Origin: Streptomyces mobaraensis | GTDB taxonomy: Bacteria; Actinomycetota; Actinomycetes; Streptomycetales; Streptomycetaceae | DNA length: 64,000 nt | Reading direction: 5' to 3' | Assembly (NCBI RefSeq): GCF_020099395.1 | Contig: NZ_CP083590.1 | Span: 1,364,001-1,428,000 of the forward strand | Part shown: positions 18,176 to 27,202 of the stretch, in pieces | How positions within the stretch are numbered: the stretch's first letter is position 1 | Layout: every line of letters begins with the position of its first letter | Program-made: the position numbers and the translations under genes | Notes under the pieces: generated by a model | What the model was told of the DNA's origin: nothing | Seen by the model: the letters and a program-made list of their open reading frames with translations, nothing else | The model's database searches: none

Positions 18176-18814
18176 TCAGCCGCGCGGCCCACCGCGCGCC
18201 CGCACCGTCGGCAGCGGCCGCCCGTTCAGCCGGGCGAGCGCCACCACCGCCGCCGGCCGCAACCGTTCGTGCTCGCGCGCGGCGACCAGCGTCGCCTCGG
18301 CCCGCCGGTCGCCGAGCAGCCCCAGCCCCTCCACACACGCCCGGGCGACCGGCCAGCAGTGGTCCCGGGCAGCCAACAGCCGCTCCAGCGTGGAGAGGAG
18401 AGCGGGCACGGACTCGGGCGCGCGCAGCTCGGTCAGCAGGCGGACGGGGTGGACGGCGTAGGCGGTCCGCAGCGGGTTGGTGGCGAGGGCGGCGGCGGCG
18501 CGGGCCGTCCGCGGGTCCCGGAGCCGCGCGAGGACGTGCGCCGCCGTGGCGCACCGCACCGGCTCCCGGTAGTTGAGGAGCAGCACCAGCGTCTCGAAGG
18601 CCCGCCGGTCGCCCTGGACGCCGAGCGCGAAGGCGGCGATCTCCCGGGCCCAGAGCGGCCGTTCGGGGGCGACCAGGACGTCCGCGAGCTCGTCGCGGGC
18701 GGCCCGGCTGTCGGTGCGTGCCAGGGCCAGCAGCCGCTCGTACGCCGTGAACTCGGCCGGGGAGACCAGTTCGGCCCGCACCCGCTTCAGCAGTACGCGG
18801 AATTCCTCTTCCAT
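18176..18814 (-). CDS. HEAT-repeat-like helical protein
   Basis: A 212-residue all-helical protein with repeated alpha-hairpins, for example REIAAFALGVQGDRRAFETLVLLL, TAAHVLARLRDPRTARAAAAL and ACVEGLGLLGDRRAEATLVAA. This is a HEAT/PBS-lyase-like scaffold; no catalytic motif is seen. Streptomyces have many such proteins of unknown function, probably protein-protein adaptors. The ATG at 18814 follows GGGAGGAG by 6 nt and is preferred to the one 30 nt upstream. A copy of the dispersed repeat lies just past its stop. Confidence 0.72.
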   Translation of the reverse strand: MEEEFRVLLKRVRAELVSPAEFTAYERLLALARTDSRAARDELADVLVAPERPLWAREIAAFALGVQGDRRAFETLVLLLNYREPVRCATAAHVLARLRDPRTARAAAALATNPLRTAYAVHPVRLLTELRAPESVPALLSTLERLLAARDHCWPVARACVEGLGLLGDRRAEATLVAAREHERLRPAAVVALARLNGRPLPTVRARGGPRG

Positions 18815-19256
18815 TCCCGCTCCTCCCCGAGTGGCCTGTACCACATACTAATTCGGGCCCCCGCCCCCTGGCGCTCGCGGTTACCGGTGAGTTAATCTCC
18901 CGGCACGAGCCGCACCCCGGCTCGGGCGGCCGGTGACGCGGCCGTCGTGGCACCGGAGTTCCCGGTGCCGTCCGCCGGTTCGGCACTCCAGTACGGCACG
19001 GCCCCGGGACAGGGCCGGCCGCTCGCACGACTCCCTCCCCGTGGACGCCCTTTACCCGTCCGCGGCAATCCTTAAGGCGCCGCGCCCGCGCAGGGCCGTG
19101 CCGCGCTCCCGCACCCGGCAGCGTCGCCGGGTCGATACCCCGTAGCTCCCGTCGCTTCCGTCGAGGCAGCTCCCGTCGAGCTCCCCGCGCCCGGGACACG
19201 CCCGCCGTCGCTCCCGGCGGGCCCCCGCGCCGGAAAACACCCTCTGGAGTCCCGTC
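18815..19256. other. Divergent promoter region, HEAT protein and 3-hydroxyacyl-CoA dehydrogenase
   Basis: 442 bp without a gene. Its left end is AT-richer; read on the minus strand it contains TAGTAT, a possible -10 for the HEAT gene. The right end carries CTGGAG, the ribosome binding site of the dehydrogenase at 19257. No clear operator or terminator was found. Confidence 0.4.
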
Positions 19257-21101
19257 ATGGACCGTCAGTCCGCCGTCCCACCGTCCCCCGCCGCCGGCCC
19301 TACCGCTGAGAACACCGCCCCCACCGGCCCGCTCCGGTCCGTCGCCGTCATCGGCCTCGGCACCATGGGATCCGGCATCGCCGAGGCCCTCGTGCGGGCC
19401 GGCCGCGAGGTCGTCGGCATCGACGTCAGCGCCGACGCGGCCGCCCGGGCCGTCGAGGCGCTCACCGCCGCCACCGCCCGCGCGGTCGCGCGCGGCAAGC
19501 TGACCGAGGACGAACGCCGGGCCGCGCTGGGCCGGTTCCGCACCTCGGCCGACCTCGCCGACGCCGCCGGCGCGGACCTGGTGATCGAGGTCGTGCCCGA
19601 GGACTACGCGCTCAAGCACGACGTCTTCACCGCCCTCGACGGGATCGTCGCGCCCACGGCGATCCTGGCCACCGGCACCAACGCGCTGTCCGTCACCCGC
19701 CTCGCCGCCGACTCCGCCCATCCCGAACGGGTGCTCGGCCTGCACTTCTTCAACCCCGCCCCGGCGATGAAGCTGGTGGAGGTGGTCTCCTCGGTGCTCA
19801 CCGCGCCGAGCGCCGTCGCCGCCGTCACCGAACTCGCCCGCGAACTGGGCAAGGAGCCGGTCGCGGTCGGCGACCGGCCCGGATTCGTCGCGGACGGGCT
19901 GCTGTTCGGCTACCTCAACCAGGCCGCCGCCATGTACGAGTCGCGGTACGCGTCCCGCGAGGACATCGACGCCGCGATGAAGCTGGGCTGCGGCCTGCCG
20001 ATGGGCCCGCTGGCGCTCCTGGACCTGATCGGCGTCGACACCGCCCGGACCGTCCTGGAGGCCATGTACGCGGCCTCGCGCGACCGGCTGCACGCGCCCG
20101 CGCCGATCCTCGGGCAGCTGGCCGCGGCCGGGCTGACCGGCCGCAAGGCGGGCCGCGGCTTCTACACGTACGCGGCCCCGGGCTCGTCGGAGACGGTCCC
20201 GGACGCGGAGACGCCGGAGTCCTCCACCGGCCGGACGGCCGGCCGGCCCGTGCGCTCCGTCGGCGTCGTCGGTTCCGGGACGATGGCGAGCGGCATCGCC
20301 GAGGTCTTCGCCCGGGCGGGCCTCCCGGTGGTGCTCGCCGCCCGTACGCCGGCGAAGGCGGACTCCGCCCGGGACCGGGTGGCGTCATCACTGGCCCGCT
20401 CGGTGAAGAAGGGCAGGCTGACCGCCGGGCAGCGCGACGCGGCCCTCGGACTGATCACCCCGGCCGGGGCCCTGGACGCCCTCGCGGAGGTAGACCTGGC
20501 CGTCGAGGCCGTGGCCGAGGACCTCGCCGTCAAGCGGGAGTTGTTCACGGCGCTCGACAAGATCTGCCGCCCAGGAGCCGTCCTGGCCACCACCACCTCC
20601 TCGCTGCCGGTGATCGCCTGCGCCCGGGCGACGTCCCGTCCCCAGGACGTCGTGGGCATGCACTTCTTCAACCCGGCGCCCGCGATGAAGCTGGTGGAGG
20701 TGGTGCGGACGGTGCTGACGGCGGACGACGCCCACGCCACGGTCCGCGAGATCTGCGCGGCCGTCCGCAAGCACCCGGTGGACTGCGGGGACCGCGCCGG
20801 GTTCATCGTCAACGCGCTGCTGTTCCCGTACCTCAACAACGCGGTGAAGATGGTGCAGGAGCACTACGCCTCGCCGGACGACATCGACACCGCCATGAAG
20901 CTCGGCGGCGGCTACCCGATGGGACCCTTCGAACTCCTCGACGTGGTCGGGCTGGACGTCTCGCTCGCCATCGAGCGCGTCCTGCACCGCGAGTTCCGCG
21001 ACCCGGGCCTCGCGCCCGCGCCGCTGCTGGAGCACCTGGTCGCGGCGGGCTGCCTCGGCCGCAAGACGGGGCGTGGCTTCCGCGAGTATGCGCGGGCCTG
21101 A
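19257..21101 (+). CDS. hbd: 3-hydroxyacyl-CoA (3-hydroxybutyryl-CoA) dehydrogenase, tandem two-domain form
   Basis: Reduces acetoacetyl-CoA to 3-hydroxybutyryl-CoA, or oxidises the reverse, feeding crotonyl-CoA to the reductase Ccr. The 614 residues contain two complete dehydrogenase units. NAD loops are VAVIGLGTMGSGIAEALVRAG and VGVVGSGTMASGIAEVFARAG. Both halves carry the catalytic-His motif (L/M)HFFNPAPAMKLVEVV and end (G)RKxGRGFxxYA. Single-unit enzymes are about 285 residues, so this is an internal duplication. The ATG at 19257 has CTGGAG upstream. From memory, in S. coelicolor a homologue sits beside ccr; here about 18 kb separate them. Confidence 0.9.
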   Translation: MDRQSAVPPSPAAGPTAENTAPTGPLRSVAVIGLGTMGSGIAEALVRAGREVVGIDVSADAAARAVEALTAATARAVARGKLTEDERRAALGRFRTSADLADAAGADLVIEVVPEDYALKHDVFTALDGIVAPTAILATGTNALSVTRLAADSAHPERVLGLHFFNPAPAMKLVEVVSSVLTAPSAVAAVTELARELGKEPVAVGDRPGFVADGLLFGYLNQAAAMYESRYASREDIDAAMKLGCGLPMGPLALLDLIGVDTARTVLEAMYAASRDRLHAPAPILGQLAAAGLTGRKAGRGFYTYAAPGSSETVPDAETPESSTGRTAGRPVRSVGVVGSGTMASGIAEVFARAGLPVVLAARTPAKADSARDRVASSLARSVKKGRLTAGQRDAALGLITPAGALDALAEVDLAVEAVAEDLAVKRELFTALDKICRPGAVLATTTSSLPVIACARATSRPQDVVGMHFFNPAPAMKLVEVVRTVLTADDAHATVREICAAVRKHPVDCGDRAGFIVNALLFPYLNNAVKMVQEHYASPDDIDTAMKLGGGYPMGPFELLDVVGLDVSLAIERVLHREFRDPGLAPAPLLEHLVAAGCLGRKTGRGFREYARA

Positions 21102-21119
21102 CGCCCCGGCCGCGCGGGG

Positions 21120-21550
21120 CGCGGCGGAAGGCTCCGGGGGGCCGGGGACGCGGGGCGCGGTGGAGGACTCCGGGAATTCGGCCGGGCGCGGCCCGGCGCG
21201 CGGTTCCGGAGGCCCGGACGCGCGGGCCGCGGCGACGGAACGCTTCGGCAGCCCGGGAACCCGGGCCTCGACGGAAGGCTCCGGGAGCCCGGGAACGCGG
21301 AGCGCAGCGGAGGACTCCCGGAACCTGACCGGGCGCGGCCCAAAGGAAGGCTCCGGGGGCCCGGGTTCGCGGGCCGCAGCGAAAGGCTCCGAGGGGCCGG
21401 ACGCGCGGGCCGCGACGGAAGGCTCCGAGAGCCCGGGTGCCCCGGCCGCGACGGAACGCTCCGGAAGCCCAGGGACGCGGGGCACGGCGGCGGAAGGCTC
21501 CGGCAGCCCGGGCACCCGTGGCTCGGGCGAAGGCTCCCGGGACCCGGACC
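21120..21550 (+). repeat. 36-bp degenerate minisatellite between hbd and tetR
   Basis: About 12 copies of a 36-bp unit around GAAGGCTCCGGGAGCCCGGG. Anchor positions are about 21127, 21163, 21200, 21238, 21274, 21310, 21346, 21382, 21418, 21454, 21493 and 21529; most steps are exactly 36 bp and one is 39. The unit length is a multiple of three and the frame of the downstream TetR stays open through it, encoding a 12-residue EGSGSPGTRGAA-like repeat. Confidence 0.85.
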
Positions 21551-21663
21551 CGCGGTACGCGGTCGAGCGGCCCAGGGGCCCAGGGGTACGGAGCGACCCA
21601 GGGGTACGGAGCGCGACGGAAGGCTGGGGCGGCCTGCTGGAACCGGTCGGCGGTCCGTCCCGG

Positions 21664-21690
21664 CACGCCCGCGCGGGGGCGTGTTACGTT
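21664..21690 (+). promoter_or_regulatory. TetR autoregulatory operator and leaderless promoter
   Basis: A perfect 7-bp inverted repeat (CACGCCC 21664-21670, GGGCGTG 21677-21683, 6-bp centre) sits directly upstream of a TANNNT -10 (TACGTT, 21685-21690). The -10 ends 6 nt before the TetR ATG. A TetR dimer bound there would block the promoter. Confidence 0.55.
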
Positions 21691-21696
21691 CCCCAC

Positions 21697-22554
21697 ATGT
21701 CCCAGCCCGCCAAGTCCGTCCGCTCCCCGCGCGGGACCGCCACCAGGGGCTCCGAGGAGCCCGGACCGCCCGGACCGCGCCCGTCGCCGTCCTCCCCCGC
21801 CCCGGAGGCCGCCGGCTCCCGGCGCGCCGCCGCCCAGCGCCTCACCATGCGCCGCAAACTCGCGGCCGCGGCCATGGAGTTGTTCGCGACCAAGGGCTAC
21901 GAGGCCACCACCGTCGACGAGATCGCGGCGGCGGCCGGGGTCGCCCGCCGCACCTTCTTCCGCCACTTCCGCTCCAAGGAAGAGGCCATCTTCCCCGATC
22001 ACGACGACACCCTCGTCCGCGCGGCCGGGGTCCTCGACGCGGCGCCCGCGCACGAGAACCCGCTGGACACGGTGTGCCGCGGCATCAAGGAGGTCATGCG
22101 CATGTACGCGGCCTCCCCCGCCGTCTCCGTCGCCCGCTACCGCCTCACCCGCGAGGTCCCCACCCTCCGCGAGCGCGAGATCGCCTCCGTCGCCCGCTAC
22201 GAACGCCTCTTCACCCGCTACCTCCTGGGCCACTTCGAGGAGGGCACCCACCACGACGACGACCCCCTCCTCGCCGAGGTCGCCGCCTCCGCCGTCGTCA
22301 CCGCCCACAACCACGTCCTCCGCCGCTGGCTCCGCAGCGGCGGCGAGGGCGACGTCGAGACCCAGCTCGACCACGCGTTCGCCATCGTCCGCGAAACCTT
22401 CGGCAAGGGCATCGGCGCGGGCCGCGCCCCGCTCCCGCCCGAACCGGCGGTCACCGCGCGGACGGAGGGCGAGGTCCTGGTGACGGTGGCGCGGACGGAC
22501 GCGCCGCTGGGGGACGTGATGGCGGCGATCGAGAAGGTGCTCAGGAGCCGTTGA
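21697..22554 (+). CDS. TetR family transcriptional regulator
   Basis: DNA-binding repressor of 285 residues. After a disordered Pro/Ser/Arg-rich N-terminus, the TetR helix-turn-helix reads KLAAAAMELFATKGYEATTVDEIAAAAGVARRTFFRHFRSKEEAIF (split here only for naming: helix 1, turn, recognition helix ending RTFFRHF). The ligand domain follows. The ATG at 21697 is chosen because a -10 lies 6 nt before it and the upstream frame is minisatellite. It is likely the regulator of hbd and perhaps of the ethylmalonyl-CoA operon. Confidence 0.88.
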   Translation: MSQPAKSVRSPRGTATRGSEEPGPPGPRPSPSSPAPEAAGSRRAAAQRLTMRRKLAAAAMELFATKGYEATTVDEIAAAAGVARRTFFRHFRSKEEAIFPDHDDTLVRAAGVLDAAPAHENPLDTVCRGIKEVMRMYAASPAVSVARYRLTREVPTLREREIASVARYERLFTRYLLGHFEEGTHHDDDPLLAEVAASAVVTAHNHVLRRWLRSGGEGDVETQLDHAFAIVRETFGKGIGAGRAPLPPEPAVTARTEGEVLVTVARTDAPLGDVMAAIEKVLRSR

Positions 22555-22948
22555 GGGGAGGCGTCCCCGGGCGCAGGCGCCCTGGGGAAGGACGCCCCGG
22601 GGGAGGGATGCCCCGTCTCCCCTCGAAGCGGAACACCCCCGGCCCCCGGACATCGGACGAACCCGGTCAGACGACCTCGACGGTCGTGGACGGCGAGGTC
22701 CGGCCGCCGAGAGAGAACTCCGGGGGCGGCCGGGCGGACATGAGGACCGCCCGGTCGCAGAAGTCGGCCTTGAGGATCTCGGATCCGCCTTGCGTCCAAC
22801 CCGACCGTGGCCGGGCTGTGGGTGGGCGACGACGGCGTCCACCACGTCCTCCGCGACGGCGGTCGTGTTCCGGGCCCACCCCGCGCGGACGGCGAGCGGC
22901 TCGTCCGGCGCGGGAGCCACGGATGTTCCCCCACCCGTCGCTTCAGAA
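22555..22948. other. Intergenic region, no gene recognised
   Basis: 394 bp between convergent tetR and the DUF6193 gene. Short frames exist on both strands but none has a good start signal or recognisable motif. Repeats of GGGGA/CCCCGG near 22557-22605 could act in termination. It may contain decayed coding sequence. Confidence 0.3.
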
Positions 22949-23359
22949 CTACCGCTCCCGCACCGCGGCTTCGTGGGCCGCGAGTTCGTCCGGGGTGCCG
23001 TGGAAGGCGGGGCCGCAGCCCGGTGGGAGGCGCCGGACCACCATGGTGACGGCTTCCTCCGCCGTGGCCGCCGGGCCCACGGTGTCGCCTCGGGAGGGGC
23101 CGGCGACGAGGTAGGTGCCTCCGGCCGCGCGCTGGATGTAGGGGATGTCCCAGGTCCACCGCTGTTCGGTGCAGCGGCTGAAGTGGAGTTCTCCCATTCC
23201 GGTCCAGGGAAACAACTGCCGCAGGCGGGGCTCCGCGTAGGCCACCGCCAGGAGTTCGTCCCGTACGCGTCCGTCGTCGCGTACCGCCTGCCAGCCCGCT
23301 TCGACGACGGCGTCGCCCGCCGTATCCCTCGTATCCCTGTTCACGGCGTCATCGTGCAC
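22949..23359 (-). CDS. DUF6193 family protein
   Basis: A 136-residue protein with AYAEPRLRQLFPWTGMGELHFSR and RWTWDIPYIQRAAGGTYLVAG, which I recognise as DUF6193, a family annotated as natural-product-biosynthesis-associated. The biochemical role is unknown. The GTG at 23359 is the first start in frame; a second GTG at codon 6 is possible. It lies downstream of the MHS transporter on the same strand with a 37-bp gap. Confidence 0.65.
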   Translation of the reverse strand: MHDDAVNRDTRDTAGDAVVEAGWQAVRDDGRVRDELLAVAYAEPRLRQLFPWTGMGELHFSRCTEQRWTWDIPYIQRAAGGTYLVAGPSRGDTVGPAATAEEAVTMVVRRLPPGCGPAFHGTPDELAAHEAAVRER

Positions 23360-23396
23360 GACGCGGGGGGGGGTACGGCGAACGGCAGCCCGGCGA

Positions 23397-24857
23397 TCAA
23401 GCCCCGCCGCCCCGCGAGCCCGTGAGCTCCGCTGCCTCCTCCTCCGTCGACACCGACGGCGGCGAGCCCTCCAGCGGCCGCCCGGCCGTCTCCTTCATGC
23501 AGGCCACCGCCGCCACGCCGACCAGCGCCGCACCCATGGCGTACCAGGCCGGAGCCAGATCGCTGCCGGTGGCGTGGATCAGCCCGGTGGTGATCAAGGG
23601 CGTGGTGCCGCCGAAAAGGGAGGTGGAGAGGTTGTAGCCGATGGAGAGGGAGCCGTAGCGGACGCGGGTGGGGAAGAGGGCAGGGAGGGCGGCCGACATC
23701 GTCCCGAGCAGGCAGACGAGGGAGAGGCCGAGCAGCAGCGTCCCGCCGAGCACGGCGGCGACGCCGCCCTGCCCGATCAGCAGGAACGCGGGCACCGACA
23801 GGACCACGAATCCGCCCATCCCCGCCATCAGCAGCGGTTTGCGGCCGGCACGGTCGCTGAGCCGCCCCACGAAGGTGATGAGGCACATCAGCAGCAGCAT
23901 GGTGACGATCAGGACGACGATGCCGTGCGCCTCGTCGTACCCCAAGCGGTCGGTGAGGTAGGTGGGCAGGTAGGAGAGCAGCATGTAGTCGGTGATGCCG
24001 TAGGCGCCGGCCAGGACGACACACAGGACCAGCCGGGACCCTTGCGTAGCGAAGATCTCCCGCAGGCCGGCCGGCTCCCGGGTGGCCGTCCGGGCGGTCG
24101 GCTCCTCGGCCAGCTTCCGGAAGGCCGGCGTGTCCTCCAGCCTCAGCCGCAGGTACAGGCCGACGAGGCCGAGCGGCCCGGCGACGAGGAAGGGGACGCG
24201 CCATCCCCACTCCCGCATCCCGTCGCCGCCGAGCCACGTGCTCATGACGGTGACGAGGCCGGCGGCGCCGACGTAGCCGGCGAGGGTGCCGAATTCCAGG
24301 AAACTTCCGTAATAGCCACGGCGTTTGTCGGGCGCGTACTCGGCGATGAAGGTGGACGCGCCGCCGTATTCACCCCCGGTGGAGAAACCCTGGAGCATCC
24401 GGAAGACGATCAGCAGCACCGGGGACCAGAATCCGACGGCCGCGTACGACGGGATCAGCCCGATGGCGAACGTGCCGGCGGCCATCAGCACCATCGTCAG
24501 TGCGAGCACCCGTTTGCGGCCGACGCGGTCGCCGAGCGGGCCGAAGAACAGGCCGCCGAGCGGCCGGACGAGAAACGCCACGGCGAAGGTCGCGAGAGAC
24601 GACAGCAACCGCACCGCGCCGTCGCCGGACGGGAAGAACACGTCGCCGATCGTCACCGCGAGATAGCTGTAGACGCCGAAGTCGAACCACTCCATGGCGT
24701 TGCCGAGCGCCGCCGCCTTCACCGCGCGTCTGACCAGCCGCTCGTCCGTGACCGTGACATCCGCGACCGTAACGTCCGCGACCGTGGCATCCGTGCGTTC
24801 GGCCGCCCCCGGGTCACTGCCGTCGCGCCCGACCTCGACGCTGCTGCCTCTGGGCAA
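23397..24857 (-). CDS. Metabolite:proton symporter, MHS family (ProP/KgtP-like MFS)
   Basis: Twelve-helix MFS importer of small organic acids or betaines. Signatures: GNAMEWFDFGVYSYLAVTIG in helix 1, FLVRPLGGLFFGPLGDRVGRKR, MLQGFSTGGEYGGASTFIAEYAP, and RRGYYGSFLEFGTLAGYVGA. The second half carries the repeat GRLSDRAGRKPLL. I choose TTG at 24857, which has AGGAAAGGAA about 9 nt upstream, over the ATG 18 codons earlier; this gives 486 residues. The N-terminus contains a DVTVADVTVTD mini-repeat. The adjacent upstream Lrp-type gene probably controls it. Confidence 0.88.
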   Translation of the reverse strand: MPRGSSVEVGRDGSDPGAAERTDATVADVTVADVTVTDERLVRRAVKAAALGNAMEWFDFGVYSYLAVTIGDVFFPSGDGAVRLLSSLATFAVAFLVRPLGGLFFGPLGDRVGRKRVLALTMVLMAAGTFAIGLIPSYAAVGFWSPVLLIVFRMLQGFSTGGEYGGASTFIAEYAPDKRRGYYGSFLEFGTLAGYVGAAGLVTVMSTWLGGDGMREWGWRVPFLVAGPLGLVGLYLRLRLEDTPAFRKLAEEPTARTATREPAGLREIFATQGSRLVLCVVLAGAYGITDYMLLSYLPTYLTDRLGYDEAHGIVVLIVTMLLLMCLITFVGRLSDRAGRKPLLMAGMGGFVVLSVPAFLLIGQGGVAAVLGGTLLLGLSLVCLLGTMSAALPALFPTRVRYGSLSIGYNLSTSLFGGTTPLITTGLIHATGSDLAPAWYAMGAALVGVAAVACMKETAGRPLEGSPPSVSTEEEAAELTGSRGGGA

Positions 24858-24992
24858 GGCTCGGTTTCCTTTCCTGCGGAGCGCGGGCCCGGCGGCAGGC
24901 GTTTCCCACACGGGGCCCGGTTTTCGCGGCGCGCCTTCACACCGGGCGGGCCCGCGAAACGGCCGGTGGCCGAATCGCGACGCAGATCACGT

Positions 24993-26039
24993 TCACGTTC
25001 GGGGGCGGTACGGTCCGACGAGGCGGTCACCGGACACGAGCGTGCCCGCCTGCTTGACGTGCCGCAGGACCGGTGACACCTCCATGCTCTGCAAGCCCGG
25101 CAGCGCCCCGATGCGATCCGAGGTGAACTCGAAGAGTTCGTCGAAATCCCGGCAGTGGGCGACGGCATGCACGTTGAAGGGGCCGGAAATGGCCGCCGCG
25201 AAGGCGATCTCGGGCTCTCGCGCCAGCGCACGCCCGGCGTTCTTCACCTCCGACGGATGCACGCGCAGCCACAGATTGGCCCGCGCGTGAAAGCCCAGGG
25301 CCGCCGGGGCGATCTCGACGTCGACGTACACGACGCGCTGCCGGAGCAGGGTGCGGAGGCGGCGGGACACGCGGCCCGGCGTGGAGCCCGCCGCCTTGGC
25401 GAGGCCGGCGAGGCCGGCCCGGCCGTCCGCGGCGAGAGCGGCGAGCAGCCGCTCGTCCTCAGTCGTGAGGCGTACGGGGTCGCCGGCGACCACCGAGGAC
25501 TCCGTGAACGGCGGCTCCTCGCCGGCGAGCATGGCCTCCTGCTCGGGGGACAGCGTGCCGTGGAGCGCGGCCCAGTAGTGGCCGCGGCCTCCCATGAACT
25601 GGCGCAGCATGGCGTAGGCGTTGACGTCGAGCACCGCGGCGGTGCGCGGAAGCCGACGGCCGAGCAGCTCTTCGCGCTGCGCCTCGTCCCGCGACTGGGT
25701 CGCGCACGTGACCTCGGATCCCGCCGCGCCCACGGCCACCCAGTTGACGTCGTCCCGCTGGGCGAGCGCGCCCGCGATCGCCTCGACGCTGCCCGGCCGG
25801 CAGCGCAGCCGCACCAGCCACCTGCTCTGCCCCAACGCCCCCGGGTTCACCACGCCGGCGACCCGGATGACGCCCTCGGCGCACAGCTGCCGGTACCGGC
25901 GGTTGACGGTGCTCTCGGTGAGGCCGAGCGCGGCCGCCATCGAGGCGAAGGAGGCGCGCGGAGCGATCTGGAGCGCGCGGATGATGCGGACGTCATCGGG
26001 CCGGATGGCGAAGGATCCGGACACAGAGGCACCTTTCAC
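24993..26039 (-). CDS. Double-domain Lrp/AsnC family regulator
   Basis: Transcription factor of 348 residues with two Lrp-like units. The first is DDVRIIRALQIAPRASFASMA...GLTESTVNRRYRQL plus a RAM-like domain; the second is DERLLAALAADGRAGLAGLAKAAGSTPGRVSRRLRTLLRQ plus another. Ordinary Lrp proteins are about 150 residues, so this is the tandem form known in actinobacteria. Starts: GTG at 26039, with a TAGGAT -10-like hexamer 7 nt before it, or GTG at 26024 with AAAGGTG. It is divergent from an SDR gene and upstream of the MHS transporter, its likely targets. Confidence 0.87.
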   Translation of the reverse strand: MKGASVSGSFAIRPDDVRIIRALQIAPRASFASMAAALGLTESTVNRRYRQLCAEGVIRVAGVVNPGALGQSRWLVRLRCRPGSVEAIAGALAQRDDVNWVAVGAAGSEVTCATQSRDEAQREELLGRRLPRTAAVLDVNAYAMLRQFMGGRGHYWAALHGTLSPEQEAMLAGEEPPFTESSVVAGDPVRLTTEDERLLAALAADGRAGLAGLAKAAGSTPGRVSRRLRTLLRQRVVYVDVEIAPAALGFHARANLWLRVHPSEVKNAGRALAREPEIAFAAAISGPFNVHAVAHCRDFDELFEFTSDRIGALPGLQSMEVSPVLRHVKQAGTLVSGDRLVGPYRPRT

Positions 26040-26135
26040 AGCGGGAATCCTACGAACCGGCCCGCCCCGACCGTCCCCGGAGCGGCACGGCGAGCAGACT
26101 CACTCCGTACCGCCGAAGAACGGAGACACCGCCGT

Positions 26136-26864
26136 ATGTCATCGACCAGCAGCGCGGAGCGGCCCGCCCCGACCGCCCTCATCATCGGAGCCTCGCGAGG
26201 CCTCGGCCACGCGATGGCGGCCGAGTTCATCCGGCGGGGCTGGAACGTCACCGGCACGGTCCGCGACACCGCCGTGCGCACGCCCCTGCACGAGCTCGCC
26301 GAGCGGACCGACGGCCGCGTCGCCGTCGAGCGCCTCGACGTCAACGAGCCCGGCCATCTGCCGCCCCTGCACGCGCGCCTCGCGGAACGGGGCCCGCTCG
26401 ACCTCCTCTTCGTCAACGCCGGTACCACGAGCGACGAGTGGACGCCCATCGGCGAGGTGGCCACGGACCACTTCGTCACGGTGATGACCACCAACGCCCT
26501 CGGCCCCCTGCGCGCGATCGAGGCGCTCGAAGACCTCGTGTCCCCCACCGGCCTCATCGGAGCGATGTCCTCCGGACAGGGCAGCATCACCAACAACACG
26601 ACCGCCGGCCGCGAGCTCTACCGGGGCAGCAAAGCGGCGTTGAACATGTTCCTGCGCGGCTTCGCGGTCCGGCAGGCCCGGACGCACCCCCGGCGCGGCT
26701 TCGTCCTCCTGGCGCCGGGCTGGATCCGCACGGCGCTCGGGGGTCCCGACGCGCCGTACACCGTCGAGGAGAGCGCACCGCTGCTGGTGGACGTCCTGCT
26801 GTCCCGGCTGGGCACGTCCGGCCTGGCGTATCTGGACCGCTCGGGCCGGACGGTGCCGTGGTAG
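26136..26864 (+). CDS. SDR family oxidoreductase
   Basis: NAD(P)-dependent short-chain dehydrogenase of 242 residues. Cofactor loop GASRGLG at residues 18-24, VNAG in strand 4, then catalytic MSSGQGSI and YRGSKAALNMFLRGFA (Tyr-x-x-x-Lys present). The ATG at 26136 follows CGGAGA by 10 nt. It is transcribed divergently from the Lrp regulator with a 96-bp gap, suggesting control by it. Substrate unknown. Confidence 0.85.
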   Translation: MSSTSSAERPAPTALIIGASRGLGHAMAAEFIRRGWNVTGTVRDTAVRTPLHELAERTDGRVAVERLDVNEPGHLPPLHARLAERGPLDLLFVNAGTTSDEWTPIGEVATDHFVTVMTTNALGPLRAIEALEDLVSPTGLIGAMSSGQGSITNNTTAGRELYRGSKAALNMFLRGFAVRQARTHPRRGFVLLAPGWIRTALGGPDAPYTVEESAPLLVDVLLSRLGTSGLAYLDRSGRTVPW

Positions 26865-26927
26865 GCCCTGCCGGTATCGGCTCTGAGCGGGGGGGGGTGA
26901 GCGGGGGGGGGCGCCTGCGGCGGGCTG

Positions 26928-27020
26928 GTGCCCCGGTCCCGCCCTTTCACCGTTTCTTGCGGGAGGGCCCGCGCCCCCTGAGAGCGGCTCGCCGCTTGTC
27001 CTCAAGCGCCGGACGGGGCG
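26928..27020 (-). repeat. Dispersed palindromic repeat, copy 3 (inverted orientation)
   Basis: Reads GTGCCCCGGTCCCGCCCTTT then CACCGTTTCTTGCGGG and ends TTGTCCTCAAGCGCCGGACGG, the reverse complement of the family consensus. It lies between the SDR stop and the three mini-genes, preceded by G-runs at 26888-26912. Confidence 0.85.
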
Positions 27021-27028
27021 GTGATGCC

Positions 27029-27202
27029 TCACCGCTGTCCCGCGTGGGCCCGGTGAATGTGCTCCGCCCGGTTGGCGACGTACTGGGCCCGGTGCTCCTC
27101 GGCGGTGGCCCGCTCCCAGCGGTCCGGCGCGGTGCGCACCCGCGCCTCCGTCCTCCCGATCACGGCGTCCCACCACTGGCACGCCTCGCACGGCGTCACC
27201 AT
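27029..27202 (-). CDS. Small CxxC-containing hypothetical protein
   Basis: A 57-residue protein beginning MVTPCEACQWWDAVIGRTEA and continuing as a charged helix (RWERATAEEHRAQYVANRAEH). One CxxC pair suggests a small metal or redox site. No family name is recognised. Its ATG overlaps the end of the preceding gene by 7 nt (CCATGGTGA), so it is translationally coupled as the third gene of a mini-operon that ends at the dispersed repeat. Confidence 0.55.
   Translation of the reverse strand: MVTPCEACQWWDAVIGRTEARVRTAPDRWERATAEEHRAQYVANRAEHIHRAHAGQR

Noticed and set aside
26885-26915. Long G-runs as a G-quadruplex switch
   Set aside because: They lie downstream of a stop codon beside a dispersed repeat and have no clear gene to control.
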